A DNA stretch of 64,000 bases. Source: Postechiella marina. GTDB taxonomy: Bacteria; Bacteroidota; Bacteroidia; Flavobacteriales; Flavobacteriaceae. The position numbers and the translations under genes were made by a program. The stretch lies in NCBI RefSeq assembly GCF_039538365.1, contig NZ_BAABCA010000001.1:372001-436000 (forward strand), written 5' to 3'. Positions 1-7,710 of the stretch are shown in pieces (within the stretch, counting starts at the first letter, position 1; every line of letters begins with the position of its first letter). The notes beneath the pieces are model-generated. The model did no database searches, was not told the origin of the DNA, and was given only the letters and a program-made list of their open reading frames with translations.

Positions 1-115
1 TTTTTATAAATATAAAGAAGTGTAAATACTAAATTTTAGTTTAAAAATAAGAGCTAAAAATAAAAAAAGGAAGATGAGAATCTTTTTTTTAGAATCTCTT
101 AATATTTACTAAATT

Positions 116-172
116 GCAGCCTCCTAGGGATGATTTCTCTCCCACGCTGCTTTTTCGGGTTCTTCGAAAGAA
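116..172 (+). promoter_or_regulatory. Candidate structured leader upstream of rocD
   Basis: A GC-richer island sits in an otherwise very AT-rich 221-base start of the window. GCAGC (116-120) can pair with GCTGC (146-150), and inside it GGGA (127-130) pairs with TCCC (140-143); a T-run follows. A second small hairpin, TTCTT-CGA-AAGAA, lies at about 160-172. The arrangement could be a 5' leader of the ornithine aminotransferase gene, or the terminator of a gene to the left of the window. I do not recognise a known riboswitch class. The rest of 1-221 holds only A/T tracts. Confidence 0.35.
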
Positions 173-221
173 TAAAGGTACAGAAGGAATGGTTATTTTA
201 TTAATTTAAAAACAAATTAAA

Positions 222-1466
222 ATGGCTGTTTTAAACACATTAACATCTCAGCAAGCAATTGAATTAGAAAACAAGTATGGTGCTCACAACTACCACCCTT
301 TACCAGTAGTATTGGCAAAAGGAGAAGGCGTTTATGTATGGGACGTAGAAGGAAAAAAATATTACGATTTCCTATCTGCTTACTCTGCGGTAAACCAAGG
401 GCATTGTCATCCAAAAATTGTTAATGCTATGGTGCAACAAGCACAAACATTAACACTAACATCTAGAGCATTTTATAATGATATGCTTGGCAAATATGAG
501 AAGTTTGCATGCGAATTTTTTGGTTTTGATAAGCTTTTACCAATGAATACTGGAGCTGAAGCTGTAGAAACTGCATTAAAGCTTTCAAGAAAATGGGCTT
601 ACGAAGTAAAAGGTATTGAAGAAAATAAAGCCGAAATTATAGTTTGCGAAAATAATTTTCATGGACGTACAACTACAATTATTTCGTTTTCTAACGATCC
701 TGTTGCTCGTAAAAACTTTGGTCCTTATGCTAATGGTTTTATAAAAATTGAATACGATAATTTAGAAGCTTTAGAGCATGCTTTAAAAAACAATCCTAAT
801 GTGGCTGCTTTTTTAGTAGAGCCAATACAAGGTGAAGCGGGAGTATATGTTCCAGGAGAAAACTACTTAGCAAAAGCAAAAGCATTATGCGAAGCGTATA
901 ATGTATTGTTTATTGCAGACGAAGTGCAAACAGGTATAGCTAGAACAGGGCAACTATTAGCTGTAGATCACGAGAATGTAAAACCAGATGTTTTAATTCT
1001 TGGTAAAGCCATAAGTGGAGGAGTTTACCCTGTTAGTGCTGTTTTAGCTAATAATACAGTTATGGATGTTATTAAGCCAGGAAACCATGGTAGTACTTTT
1101 GGAGGTAACCCAGTAGCTGCAGCTGTAGCTATGGCAGCTTTAGAGGTAGTAAGAGATGAAGAACTGTCTAAAAACGCAGAAACTTTAGGGCGATTATTTA
1201 GAAGTGAATTAGCTAAATTTATAGAAACAAGTAATATTGCAACGTTGGTAAGAGGTAAAGGTTTGCTAAATGCTGTAGTAATTAATGATACAGAAGATAG
1301 CGATACAGCTTGGAATATTTGTATGGCACTTCGAGACAATGGATTGTTAGCAAAACCAACACATGGTAATATTATACGTTTTGCTCCACCTTTAGTAATG
1401 ACAGAAGCAGAATTGCTTGATTGTGTTAGTATAATTACTAAAACGCTAAAACAATTCGAAAAATAA
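222..1466 (+). CDS. rocD: Ornithine aminotransferase
   Basis: PLP-dependent class III aminotransferase that moves the delta-amino group of ornithine to 2-oxoglutarate, giving glutamate semialdehyde and glutamate in arginine/ornithine breakdown and proline interconversion; cytoplasmic. At 414 residues it has the family's usual length. Visible landmarks are the N-terminal NYHPLPVVL segment, the glycine/threonine PLP-phosphate region NTGAEAVETALKLSRKW, FHGRT, the cofactor-binding aspartate in FIADEVQTGIARTG, and the Schiff-base lysine in LGKAISGGVYPVSAV. The substrate-side segment HGSTFGGNPVA is also present. The ATG at 222 follows an A-rich leader without a Shine-Dalgarno sequence, as is normal here. 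It stands alone and is closed by a strong terminator. The ornithine assignment rests on overall resemblance; acetylornithine aminotransferase is the main alternative. Confidence 0.93.
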   Translation: MAVLNTLTSQQAIELENKYGAHNYHPLPVVLAKGEGVYVWDVEGKKYYDFLSAYSAVNQGHCHPKIVNAMVQQAQTLTLTSRAFYNDMLGKYEKFACEFFGFDKLLPMNTGAEAVETALKLSRKWAYEVKGIEENKAEIIVCENNFHGRTTTIISFSNDPVARKNFGPYANGFIKIEYDNLEALEHALKNNPNVAAFLVEPIQGEAGVYVPGENYLAKAKALCEAYNVLFIADEVQTGIARTGQLLAVDHENVKPDVLILGKAISGGVYPVSAVLANNTVMDVIKPGNHGSTFGGNPVAAAVAMAALEVVRDEELSKNAETLGRLFRSELAKFIETSNIATLVRGKGLLNAVVINDTEDSDTAWNICMALRDNGLLAKPTHGNIIRFAPPLVMTEAELLDCVSIITKTLKQFEK

Positions 1467-1486
1467 AATAGAATAAAAAGCAAGTA

Positions 1487-1514
1487 AAAAAGCGACCATT
1501 GGTCGCTTTTTTTA
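1487..1514. terminator. Bidirectional rho-independent terminator
   Basis: The perfect stem AGCGACC / GGTCGCT (1491-1507, loop ATT) is flanked by an A-run on the left and a T-run on the right. It therefore works for both rocD on the plus strand and the convergent CCC-motif gene on the minus strand. Confidence 0.88.
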
Positions 1515-1533
1515 TTTATATAAATTAGTGAGA

Positions 1534-1866
1534 TTATTGCCCCATTAATTCTTTTATTTTTTCTTGCATTAATTCTGGATCTTGCATACCGTCTAGTCCA
1601 AAGTAAGCAATAATACCTATGTAATATACTAAAGATAAAACACTAAGCACAATACCAACAATAGCTAATATTTTTCCCGTTTTTACATTTTGAAATCCAG
1701 TATATGCTTCAGGATTTTCAGAGTAAATTTGAGTCGCTTTTTTAGCTAATACAATGGCTACTATACCAAGTATTAAACCAACAATACCGTAACAACAGCA
1801 TGTTACAATAGATAAGATTCCAAAAACGAGTATAAGCGTTGCATTAGGTAATTTTTGTTGTTCCAT
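1534..1866 (-). CDS. Small CCC-motif membrane protein
   Basis: A 110-residue membrane protein with an N-terminal polar segment. The first hydrophobic stretch (about 9-40) contains the run TCCCYG, a charged linker follows (about 41-65), and a second hydrophobic segment (about 66-92) precedes a short acidic tail ending in EKIKELMGQ. This matches what is usually called a 'CCC motif membrane protein' in Flavobacteriaceae (DUF4190-like glycine-rich helices). No enzymatic motif is visible and the function is unknown. It lies 20 bp downstream of the DUF2752 gene on the same strand, and the two are probably co-transcribed. The cysteine triplet sits within or at the edge of the first membrane segment. 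Confidence 0.75.
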   Translation of the reverse strand: MEQQKLPNATLILVFGILSIVTCCCYGIVGLILGIVAIVLAKKATQIYSENPEAYTGFQNVKTGKILAIVGIVLSVLSLVYYIGIIAYFGLDGMQDPELMQEKIKELMGQ

Positions 1867-1886
1867 TTTAAGTAAATTAGTTGTGG

Positions 1887-2171
1887 TTATAAAAATGTTT
1901 TAATGATAAAGCTAGTTACTATTATAACAGCGTTTAATACAGCCAAAATAAGAATTATTTTACTAGCATACTTAAAATTTTTAAAAGTATTAAAAGCTAT
2001 AATTCCAAAAAGAAGAATAAGGGTGTAAATGGCAGGATACATATTAAAGGCATCTGTAAACTCCCCTTTAGCAACTAAAAGAGCAGAACGTTGTAAACCA
2101 CAGCCCATACAATCTAAGCCAAAAAGCTTTTTGTTTAAACAAGGTAACATGTATTCTTCTGCTTTTTGCAT
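1887..2171 (-). CDS. DUF2752 family membrane protein
   Basis: A 94-residue protein with the DUF2752 signature: CLNKKLFGLDCMGCGLQRS near the N terminus (residues 11-29), with several cysteines and a GCGLxR core. Two hydrophobic segments follow (about 45-62 and 70-92). The family is widespread in Bacteroidota and its function is unknown; the conserved cysteines could bind metal or form a disulfide at the membrane face (inference). The annotated ATG gives MQKAEEYMLP; an internal ATG seven codons later (MLPCLNKK) is an equally possible start. It is the upstream member of a two-gene minus-strand unit with the CCC-motif gene. Confidence 0.8.
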   Translation of the reverse strand: MQKAEEYMLPCLNKKLFGLDCMGCGLQRSALLVAKGEFTDAFNMYPAIYTLILLFGIIAFNTFKNFKYASKIILILAVLNAVIIVTSFIIKTFL

Positions 2172-2285
2172 AATTTGGTATTAGTTAGCTAAAGTAATAA
2201 AAGTGATGTAGAATTTTATTAAGATTAAATGAATTTTAATTACTATTGTTAAATGTATATCATAATTTATATATGCTAATTTGTT

Positions 2286-2293
2286 TAAATTTG
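2286..2293 (+). promoter_or_regulatory. Possible -7 element of the 2298 operon
   Basis: TAAATTTG matches the Bacteroidota -7 consensus TAnnTTTG and lies only four bases before the ATG at 2298. If used, the mRNA would be leaderless or nearly so. No good -33 TTG is found 19-21 bases upstream, so confidence is low. Confidence 0.3.
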
Positions 2294-2297
2294 CAGC

Positions 2298-2489
2298 ATG
2301 AAATATATTAACTACATTTTAATTTTACTAGGAGCTTTTATAGCTATGTATGCTAAAGCAGGCGCAGACCAAAATCAAGCGTTGTTGGTTGTAGGTATAG
2401 TTATGTTAATGCTTGGTATTTATAGAGTTTCTAAAACTATACCTAGTAAAAACGATGAGACTAATAATAACGAGCCTCAAAACAAATAA
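2298..2489 (+). CDS. Small two-helix membrane protein
   Basis: A 63-residue protein. Hydrophobic residues 3-20 (YINYILILLGAFIAMYA) and 27-43 form two likely membrane segments with a short polar loop between them, and the tail is rich in Asn, Lys and Glu. I recognise no domain. It lies two bases upstream of the DUF2027/Smr gene in the same direction, so the two are almost certainly one transcript, and such a small membrane protein commonly precedes that gene in flavobacteria. The length, the ATG and the tight coupling argue that it is real and not a chance ORF. Confidence 0.7.
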   Translation: MKYINYILILLGAFIAMYAKAGADQNQALLVVGIVMLMLGIYRVSKTIPSKNDETNNNEPQNK

Positions 2490-2491
2490 CT

Positions 2492-3052
2492 ATGGCTTTT
2501 AAAGTAGGGGATAGTGTAATGGTTTTAGATGAGAACCTTGCGGGTATAGTTAAAAATATAGCAGGAAACGAGATTTCTATAGAAACAGAAGATGGTTTTT
2601 TGTTAGAATTTAATAGTGTAGAACTCGTTTTGGTTTCTGATGATAGAAAAATGGAAACGGGGTTGTTTAATAAATCTAATATTAATAAAATATTATCTGA
2701 AAAAGAGCAACCTAAAAGAAAAAATGTAAATAAGGTAAGAGCTAAAGATAGGTACGAACCAACGATGGAGGTCGATTTACATATTCATCAATTAGTAAAA
2801 TCTTATAAAGGTATGTCTAATCACGACATGTTAACGCTTCAATTAGATACAGCTAGGCATAAGTTAGACTGGGCTATTAAAAAGCGTATTCAAAAATTAG
2901 TATTTATTCACGGTGTTGGTGAAGGTGTACTAAAAATGGAATTAGATTATCTTTTTGGACGTTATAATAATATTAAATTCTACGACGCCAATTACCAAAA
3001 ATATGGTTTAGGCGCCACAGAAATTTATATATACCAAAATACTTCTATTTAA
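2492..3052 (+). CDS. DUF2027/Smr-domain protein
   Basis: A 186-residue protein in two parts. Residues 1-50 form a small beta domain (FKVGDSVMVLDENLAGIVKNI..., DUF2027-like). Residues 92-184 are an Smr (MutS2 C-terminal) domain, with the starting motif EVDLHIHQL, where DLH is typical, and the glycine loop VFIHGVGEGVLK typical of Smr nucleases or nucleic-acid binders. The protein probably binds or cuts structured nucleic acid; the cellular role in Bacteroidota is not established. The last eight bases overlap the 3' end of the convergent lipoprotein gene, so there is no room for a terminator between the two. Confidence 0.85.
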   Translation: MAFKVGDSVMVLDENLAGIVKNIAGNEISIETEDGFLLEFNSVELVLVSDDRKMETGLFNKSNINKILSEKEQPKRKNVNKVRAKDRYEPTMEVDLHIHQLVKSYKGMSNHDMLTLQLDTARHKLDWAIKKRIQKLVFIHGVGEGVLKMELDYLFGRYNNIKFYDANYQKYGLGATEIYIYQNTSI

Positions 3053-3962
3053 AAACAGGTGTTCCTGTTCTTGTATCTGTTAAGCTAGACCCTGTTAAAA
3101 AACCAAAATCCAATTCGTCTTGCGATAAAATGTCAAAGCTAAATTCTAAAATTGTAGCTTGTACTTGGTAGGTTTGTTGTATAGTGTGTGTTCTGTAAGC
3201 TGTCGCTTTAGGTGCGGTATCATCAGCAACAGCTTTATTTAAATAATCGGCACCTACATCGCTGTTTGTTATATCGTTTCCGGGGTTTTGGTCTTGGCTA
3301 TCTGTTTCTTCGTCTCTAGTATCAATACCATCATCATCATCATCTTTGTCTAAATAATCAGGAGTACCATCTTCGTCTGTATCTTGTGCATCAGATAAGT
3401 CTCCATCGCCATTAGGGTCTGGGTTTTCGTCTTTAGTTAATACATTGTCGCCATCATCATCTACATCTAAATAATCAGGTATACCATCTTCGTCTGTATC
3501 TTGTGCGTCAGAGAAATCGTCATCACCGTTTGGGTCTTGATTTTCTAATGCTGCAGGAATCCCATCATTATCATCTTCGGTTAAAACCGTTTCAAATAAA
3601 ACATCGCAAGAACTACTATAGTCTTGTTTTATAGATACCTGAGATGATGGGCCTAAATTGCAAAACAAATCACTTCCGTTAATGCTTTCGTCGTTATAAG
3701 TTCTATAAATAAAAGTTCCAGATTTGGTTACGGTAAACGTATTTGTTTCGTCTACAGCAAAAACGCTTTCTATAGAATAGTTATCGATAAGTATTGATAA
3801 CGACTCAGAAGGATCACCTTTTGTTTTATATATTACTAAGTCTGTTTCTTGGCAAGAATTAAAAGTATCTTCAAAATCTAATTCAACATCAATAATATCT
3901 CCATCATCACAAGAGTATAGTGTTAAACTTAGCGCTGTTAATATAAAAAATAGGTTTCGCAT
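3045..3962 (-). CDS. Lipoprotein with thrombospondin type 3-like calcium repeats
   Basis: I chose the ATG at 3962 (MRNLFFILTALSL) over one seven codons upstream because it puts the positive charge and hydrophobic core of a lipoprotein signal in register, ending in LTLYSC; the acylated Cys would be about residue 18. The middle of the protein carries two near-identical acidic repeats of about 33 residues, DPNGDGDLSDAQDTDEDG and relatives, followed by PDYLD and DDDxDG. These are thrombospondin type 3/EF-hand-like calcium-binding repeats, common in secreted Bacteroidota proteins. The C-terminal 70 residues look beta-rich. It is probably exported to the outer membrane or surface and calcium-stabilised; its partner or ligand is unknown. 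Its 3' end overlaps the convergent Smr gene by eight bases. Confidence 0.75.
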   Translation of the reverse strand: MRNLFFILTALSLTLYSCDDGDIIDVELDFEDTFNSCQETDLVIYKTKGDPSESLSILIDNYSIESVFAVDETNTFTVTKSGTFIYRTYNDESINGSDLFCNLGPSSQVSIKQDYSSSCDVLFETVLTEDDNDGIPAALENQDPNGDDDFSDAQDTDEDGIPDYLDVDDDGDNVLTKDENPDPNGDGDLSDAQDTDEDGTPDYLDKDDDDDGIDTRDEETDSQDQNPGNDITNSDVGADYLNKAVADDTAPKATAYRTHTIQQTYQVQATILEFSFDILSQDELDFGFLTGSSLTDTRTGTPVFK

Positions 3963-4073
3963 TTTCAATTTGATTTTAGGCAAAAATAATAGAATTGTTA
4001 TTTATAACGCAGGTTAATGATAATAATTTTATTTCAAGTATTTTTGATGCCTAAAACAGGTATTAATATTGTT

Positions 4074-5219
4074 ATGAAACAGGTTTATTTTGATAATGCA
4101 GCAACTACCCAAATACGTAACGAGGTTGTAGATGCTATGGCAGAGGTTATGAAGAGTAACTATGGCAACGCATCGTCTTCTCATAGTTTTGGCAGATCGG
4201 CTAAGGCTATTATAGAAAAATCTAGAAAAATAATCGCTCATTATTTTAATGCATCTGCAGGAGAAATTGTTTTTACTTCTGGCGGAACAGAGGCAGATAA
4301 TCTGGTTTTAAGAAGTGCAGTTAGGGATTTAGGAGTTAAACATATTATTACAACTAAAATAGAGCATCATGGTGTTTTGCATACTGTTGAAGCTATTGTA
4401 AAAGACTATAATATTACAGTTAGTTATTTAAATATTGATAAAAATGGCGAGATAGATTATAAGCAATTAAAAACTCTTTTAGAAACTAATACCAATGTTT
4501 TAGTTAGTTTAATGCATGTAAATAATGAAATTGGTAATGTTTTAGATTTAAAACGTGTGGCAGATTTGTGTAAAGCAAATAAAGCTCTTTTTCATAGTGA
4601 TGCAGTTCAGTCTGTTGGGCATTATAAATTAGATTTACAAGATATTCAAATTGATTACTTAGCAGCATCTGCACATAAATTTCATGGACCTAAAGGTGTT
4701 GGCTTTGCATTTATTAGAAAAAATTCGGGATTAAGAGCTTCTATATTAGGAGGAGAACAGGAGCGAGGTTTACGTGCAGGAACCGAAAGCGTGCATAATA
4801 TTGTAGGTTTAGAAAAAGCATTAAATATAGCATATGCTAATTTTGATGAGGAAGTAAAATATATAAAGACTATTAAAGCGTATTTTATAAATAAAATATC
4901 GCAAGATATTCCAGGTGTTGTTTTTAATGGAAATTCAGGAGATTTAGCAAAAAGCACCTATACTTTGGTAAATGTGTGTTTACCAGTAGCTCCAAATAAA
5001 TCTGGAATGTTGTTGTTTCAGTTAGATTTAAAAGGGATTGCTTGTTCTAGAGGTAGTGCTTGCCAAAGCGGAAGCCCTAAAAAATCGCATGTATTAACAG
5101 AAATATTAGATGCAGCAGCGTTAGAAAAACCATCTATTCGCTTTTCTTTTAGTATTTATAGCACTAAAGAAGAGGTCGATTATGTGGTAGATGTTTTAAA
5201 AGAGTTTATTACAAAATAA
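4074..5219 (+). CDS. Cysteine desulfurase (NifS/IscS-like)
   Basis: PLP-dependent enzyme that takes sulfur from L-cysteine as a persulfide for Fe-S cluster assembly or thiolation. I place the start at 4074 (MKQVYFDNAATTQ), because family members begin within a few residues of the YxDNAATT motif. The ATG at 4017 would add 19 hydrophobic residues with no counterpart. Visible motifs are GNASSSHSFG, TSGGTEADNL, the HHG region IEHHGVLHTVE, HSDAVQSVG, and the PLP lysine in SAHKFHGPKG (K202). The catalytic cysteine loop ACSRGSACQSG has C330. The active-site segment resembles class I (SSGSAC) enzymes. No iscU or suf genes are beside it, so the sulfur acceptor cannot be inferred here. It stands between two minus-strand genes. 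Confidence 0.88.
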   Translation: MKQVYFDNAATTQIRNEVVDAMAEVMKSNYGNASSSHSFGRSAKAIIEKSRKIIAHYFNASAGEIVFTSGGTEADNLVLRSAVRDLGVKHIITTKIEHHGVLHTVEAIVKDYNITVSYLNIDKNGEIDYKQLKTLLETNTNVLVSLMHVNNEIGNVLDLKRVADLCKANKALFHSDAVQSVGHYKLDLQDIQIDYLAASAHKFHGPKGVGFAFIRKNSGLRASILGGEQERGLRAGTESVHNIVGLEKALNIAYANFDEEVKYIKTIKAYFINKISQDIPGVVFNGNSGDLAKSTYTLVNVCLPVAPNKSGMLLFQLDLKGIACSRGSACQSGSPKKSHVLTEILDAAALEKPSIRFSFSIYSTKEEVDYVVDVLKEFITK

Positions 5220-5235
5220 TAGTTTGCTAAGAGCT

Positions 5236-7698
5236 TTAAAACTTCATTGTTGTTCTAATATTAAAAACTCTTGGTGTTAAGTAATTTGGAATGGCGTATT
5301 GGCGTTTGCTATACACATCGCGTACCCAAGTATTTGTTATTGAGTTCTGAACATCGAACATATTAAAAATTTCGAATCCGAAGGCAAGCTCTTTAAAGGC
5401 TTTTTTCCATCCGCTTGTAAATTGTTTTTTATCGTCTACAATTACAAATTGAAAACCAACATCGGCACGTTTGTAAGCAGGAAGTCTGTTTTGATATTCG
5501 TACGGATCTGCATAGCTAGGCGATCCGCCAGGTAATCCCGTGTTGTATACCAAGTTTAAATACATTTTCATGTTAGGTAAATTTGGCACATAGTCTTGAA
5601 ACAAGGCAGCAAATTTTAAACGTTGGTCTGTAGGTCGGGCAATGTAACCTTTATTATCTATGTTTTCTTCGGTTTTTAAATAGCCAAAACTAAACCAAGA
5701 CTCGGTTCCTGGAACAAATTCACCATTTAAGCGCATATCTAGTCCGTAAGCATAAGCTTTAGCATTATTATCTGCTCTATATCGTATTCTAACATTCTCT
5801 AAAGTATAGGGATTAACATCTGTTAGATTTTTATAATAAGCTTCGGTGGTTAATTTAAATGGTCTGTTCCACATTTTAAAACTATAATCGTTTCCTAAAA
5901 CAAGATGAAACGACTTTTGAGCCTTAACATTGGGCAATATAACGCCATTTGCATTTCTAAGCTCTCTATAAAATGGTGGTTGGTAATATAAACCTGTTGC
6001 TATTCTAAAAAGCATGTCTTTCTCCCACGAGGGTTTTATGGCAAATTGTGCTCGCGGACTAAAAACGGTTTGGCTAGAAGAGGAAACACCATCTCCATTA
6101 ACGGTCCAGTTTTGCATGCGTAATCCGGCGTTGTACCAAACATCACTTAGTCCTATGGTACTTCTTTTGCTCCATTGGGCATATGCCTGCAGTCTGTCTA
6201 TTTGTGTGTTGTTTGTTGCTCTTACATTGCTAAACGGTTGCAAATTGCCTTTGTATGCAGTATAAGGTTGCTCGTTAATTGGTTCTGTTTTGGGAGGTCT
6301 TATAGAAAAACCTGCCGAGTCTATAACTTCCCATTCTATTAATCGATCTCTAATATCTTCGTGGGTGTATTTTACAGACCACTCAATTCTATTATCATTA
6401 ATTTTATAGTCTCCTTTATGTTCTATGTTTGTAATTAGTGCATCTAAATCGTTTCTACCATGGTTTAGTTGACTCCCTATACCTTCACTAAACTCGACTT
6501 CTCCTAAATCTTCGCTACCAATATTAGTGTTTACTTCTCCTAAGCGGTATTGTGCTAAAATATCAAAATGTTCTTCTTCTGTAGTGTGGTAGGTAGATGC
6601 TATAAGGTTTAATGTTAAATTATCGTTTGCGAAATATGTACCCTTAAACGCTCCAAATAATGTTTGATATTGGTCTTTTTCTTCACCTTCGTAAAAAACA
6701 AGCAAAGCAACAGGATCTGCTAAGGTTCCAAAATTGGTTTGTCTTGTTTGTGGTTCATAATTGTATTTATTTAACGAAGCATTACCTAAAAAGCTTAAAT
6801 GGAATTTATCTGTAAACTTATAAGTTAAAAATGCTTGCGCATCTGCAAAAGCAGCATCGTAATTGGTTTCGGTTTCTTTAGCATTAACAAATAAACCGTT
6901 GTCTCTATAGCGTACACCAATAATGGTAGATAGTTTAGAGTCTTTACTTAGGTTTTCTACAGAAAAACTTCCTCCAAGTAAACTTAAATCGGCATTAACT
7001 TCAAATTGGTATGGCGTTTTATAAGTTATGTCTAAAACAGACGATAGTTTGTCTCCATATTTAGCTTGAAATCCGCCAGCAGAAAAATCTACATTTTGTA
7101 CCAAATCTGTATTAACAAAACTCAAGCCTTCTTGTTGTCCAGATCGAATTAAAAACGGACGGTAAACTTCAATACCATTTACATACACCAAGTTTTCGTC
7201 GTAATTACCACCACGCACGTTATACTGTGTACTTAACTCGTTATTATTACTAACACCGGGTAAAGTTAAAAGTAAGTTTTCTACTCCAGCATTGGCTCCA
7301 GGAATTTTTCTTATAGTTTCTGGTTTTAAGGTTAAAATACCTTCAACCTCTTTTCTTCTTTTTCCATTTATAATAACAGCGCTTATTTGCTCTCGCGATT
7401 CGCTCATTACAGGATTAAATTCAAACTCTTCTCCTTTTTCTAAATTAAAAAGACTTTCTATTTTTTTATATGATATATGAGAAAATTCTATATTAATATC
7501 TTGTCCAGATTTAATTTTAAGAATATAAAAACCGTTTTTATTTGTTTCTGTTCCTGTTGTTCCTGCTTTTACACTAACATTAGAGACAGGGGTGTTGTTC
7601 TCGTTTAATATAACACCTTTTATAGTTGCTGTTTGCGAATAACTAAATAACGTAAATGTTATTAGAAGCAGTGTGGTAAATAGTTTTTGTGTATTCAA
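5236..7698 (-). CDS. TonB-dependent outer-membrane receptor
   Basis: An 820-residue outer-membrane receptor. It has a signal peptide (1-21, ending LFSYSQ), a carboxypeptidase-like regulatory beta-sandwich (about 23-105, TATIKGVILNENNTPVSNVSV), a plug domain (about 115-230, with NVRGGNYDENLVYVNGIEVYRP) and a long 22-strand-type barrel ending in NIRTTMKF with a terminal Phe. It is shorter than SusC-type receptors and has no SusD partner, so it fits the general TonB-dependent family. The substrate is unknown. It starts 12 bases downstream of the M23 peptidase gene on the same strand, an arrangement that suggests a shared transcript and perhaps linked envelope roles. Confidence 0.9.
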   Translation of the reverse strand: MNTQKLFTTLLLITFTLFSYSQTATIKGVILNENNTPVSNVSVKAGTTGTETNKNGFYILKIKSGQDINIEFSHISYKKIESLFNLEKGEEFEFNPVMSESREQISAVIINGKRRKEVEGILTLKPETIRKIPGANAGVENLLLTLPGVSNNNELSTQYNVRGGNYDENLVYVNGIEVYRPFLIRSGQQEGLSFVNTDLVQNVDFSAGGFQAKYGDKLSSVLDITYKTPYQFEVNADLSLLGGSFSVENLSKDSKLSTIIGVRYRDNGLFVNAKETETNYDAAFADAQAFLTYKFTDKFHLSFLGNASLNKYNYEPQTRQTNFGTLADPVALLVFYEGEEKDQYQTLFGAFKGTYFANDNLTLNLIASTYHTTEEEHFDILAQYRLGEVNTNIGSEDLGEVEFSEGIGSQLNHGRNDLDALITNIEHKGDYKINDNRIEWSVKYTHEDIRDRLIEWEVIDSAGFSIRPPKTEPINEQPYTAYKGNLQPFSNVRATNNTQIDRLQAYAQWSKRSTIGLSDVWYNAGLRMQNWTVNGDGVSSSSQTVFSPRAQFAIKPSWEKDMLFRIATGLYYQPPFYRELRNANGVILPNVKAQKSFHLVLGNDYSFKMWNRPFKLTTEAYYKNLTDVNPYTLENVRIRYRADNNAKAYAYGLDMRLNGEFVPGTESWFSFGYLKTEENIDNKGYIARPTDQRLKFAALFQDYVPNLPNMKMYLNLVYNTGLPGGSPSYADPYEYQNRLPAYKRADVGFQFVIVDDKKQFTSGWKKAFKELAFGFEIFNMFDVQNSITNTWVRDVYSKRQYAIPNYLTPRVFNIRTTMKF

Positions 7699-7710
7699 AA
7701 GACTAACGGT

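Noticed and set aside
126..192. Minus-strand open stretch of 22 codons that reads like a protein tail (EEPEKAAWERNHP)
   Set aside because: It has a stop just upstream, no ATG and only 22 codons. A chance reading of the GC-richer structured segment is more likely than a gene remnant.
3300..3560. Repeated DNA resembling a small repeat array
   Set aside because: The repeats are in frame and encode acidic calcium-binding units of a lipoprotein. There are no spacers or palindromic repeats, so it is not CRISPR.
4017..4073. Upstream ATG adding 19 residues to the cysteine desulfurase
   Set aside because: The added hydrophobic sequence has no counterpart in the family, which begins close to the DNAATT motif; the ATG at 4074 is better.
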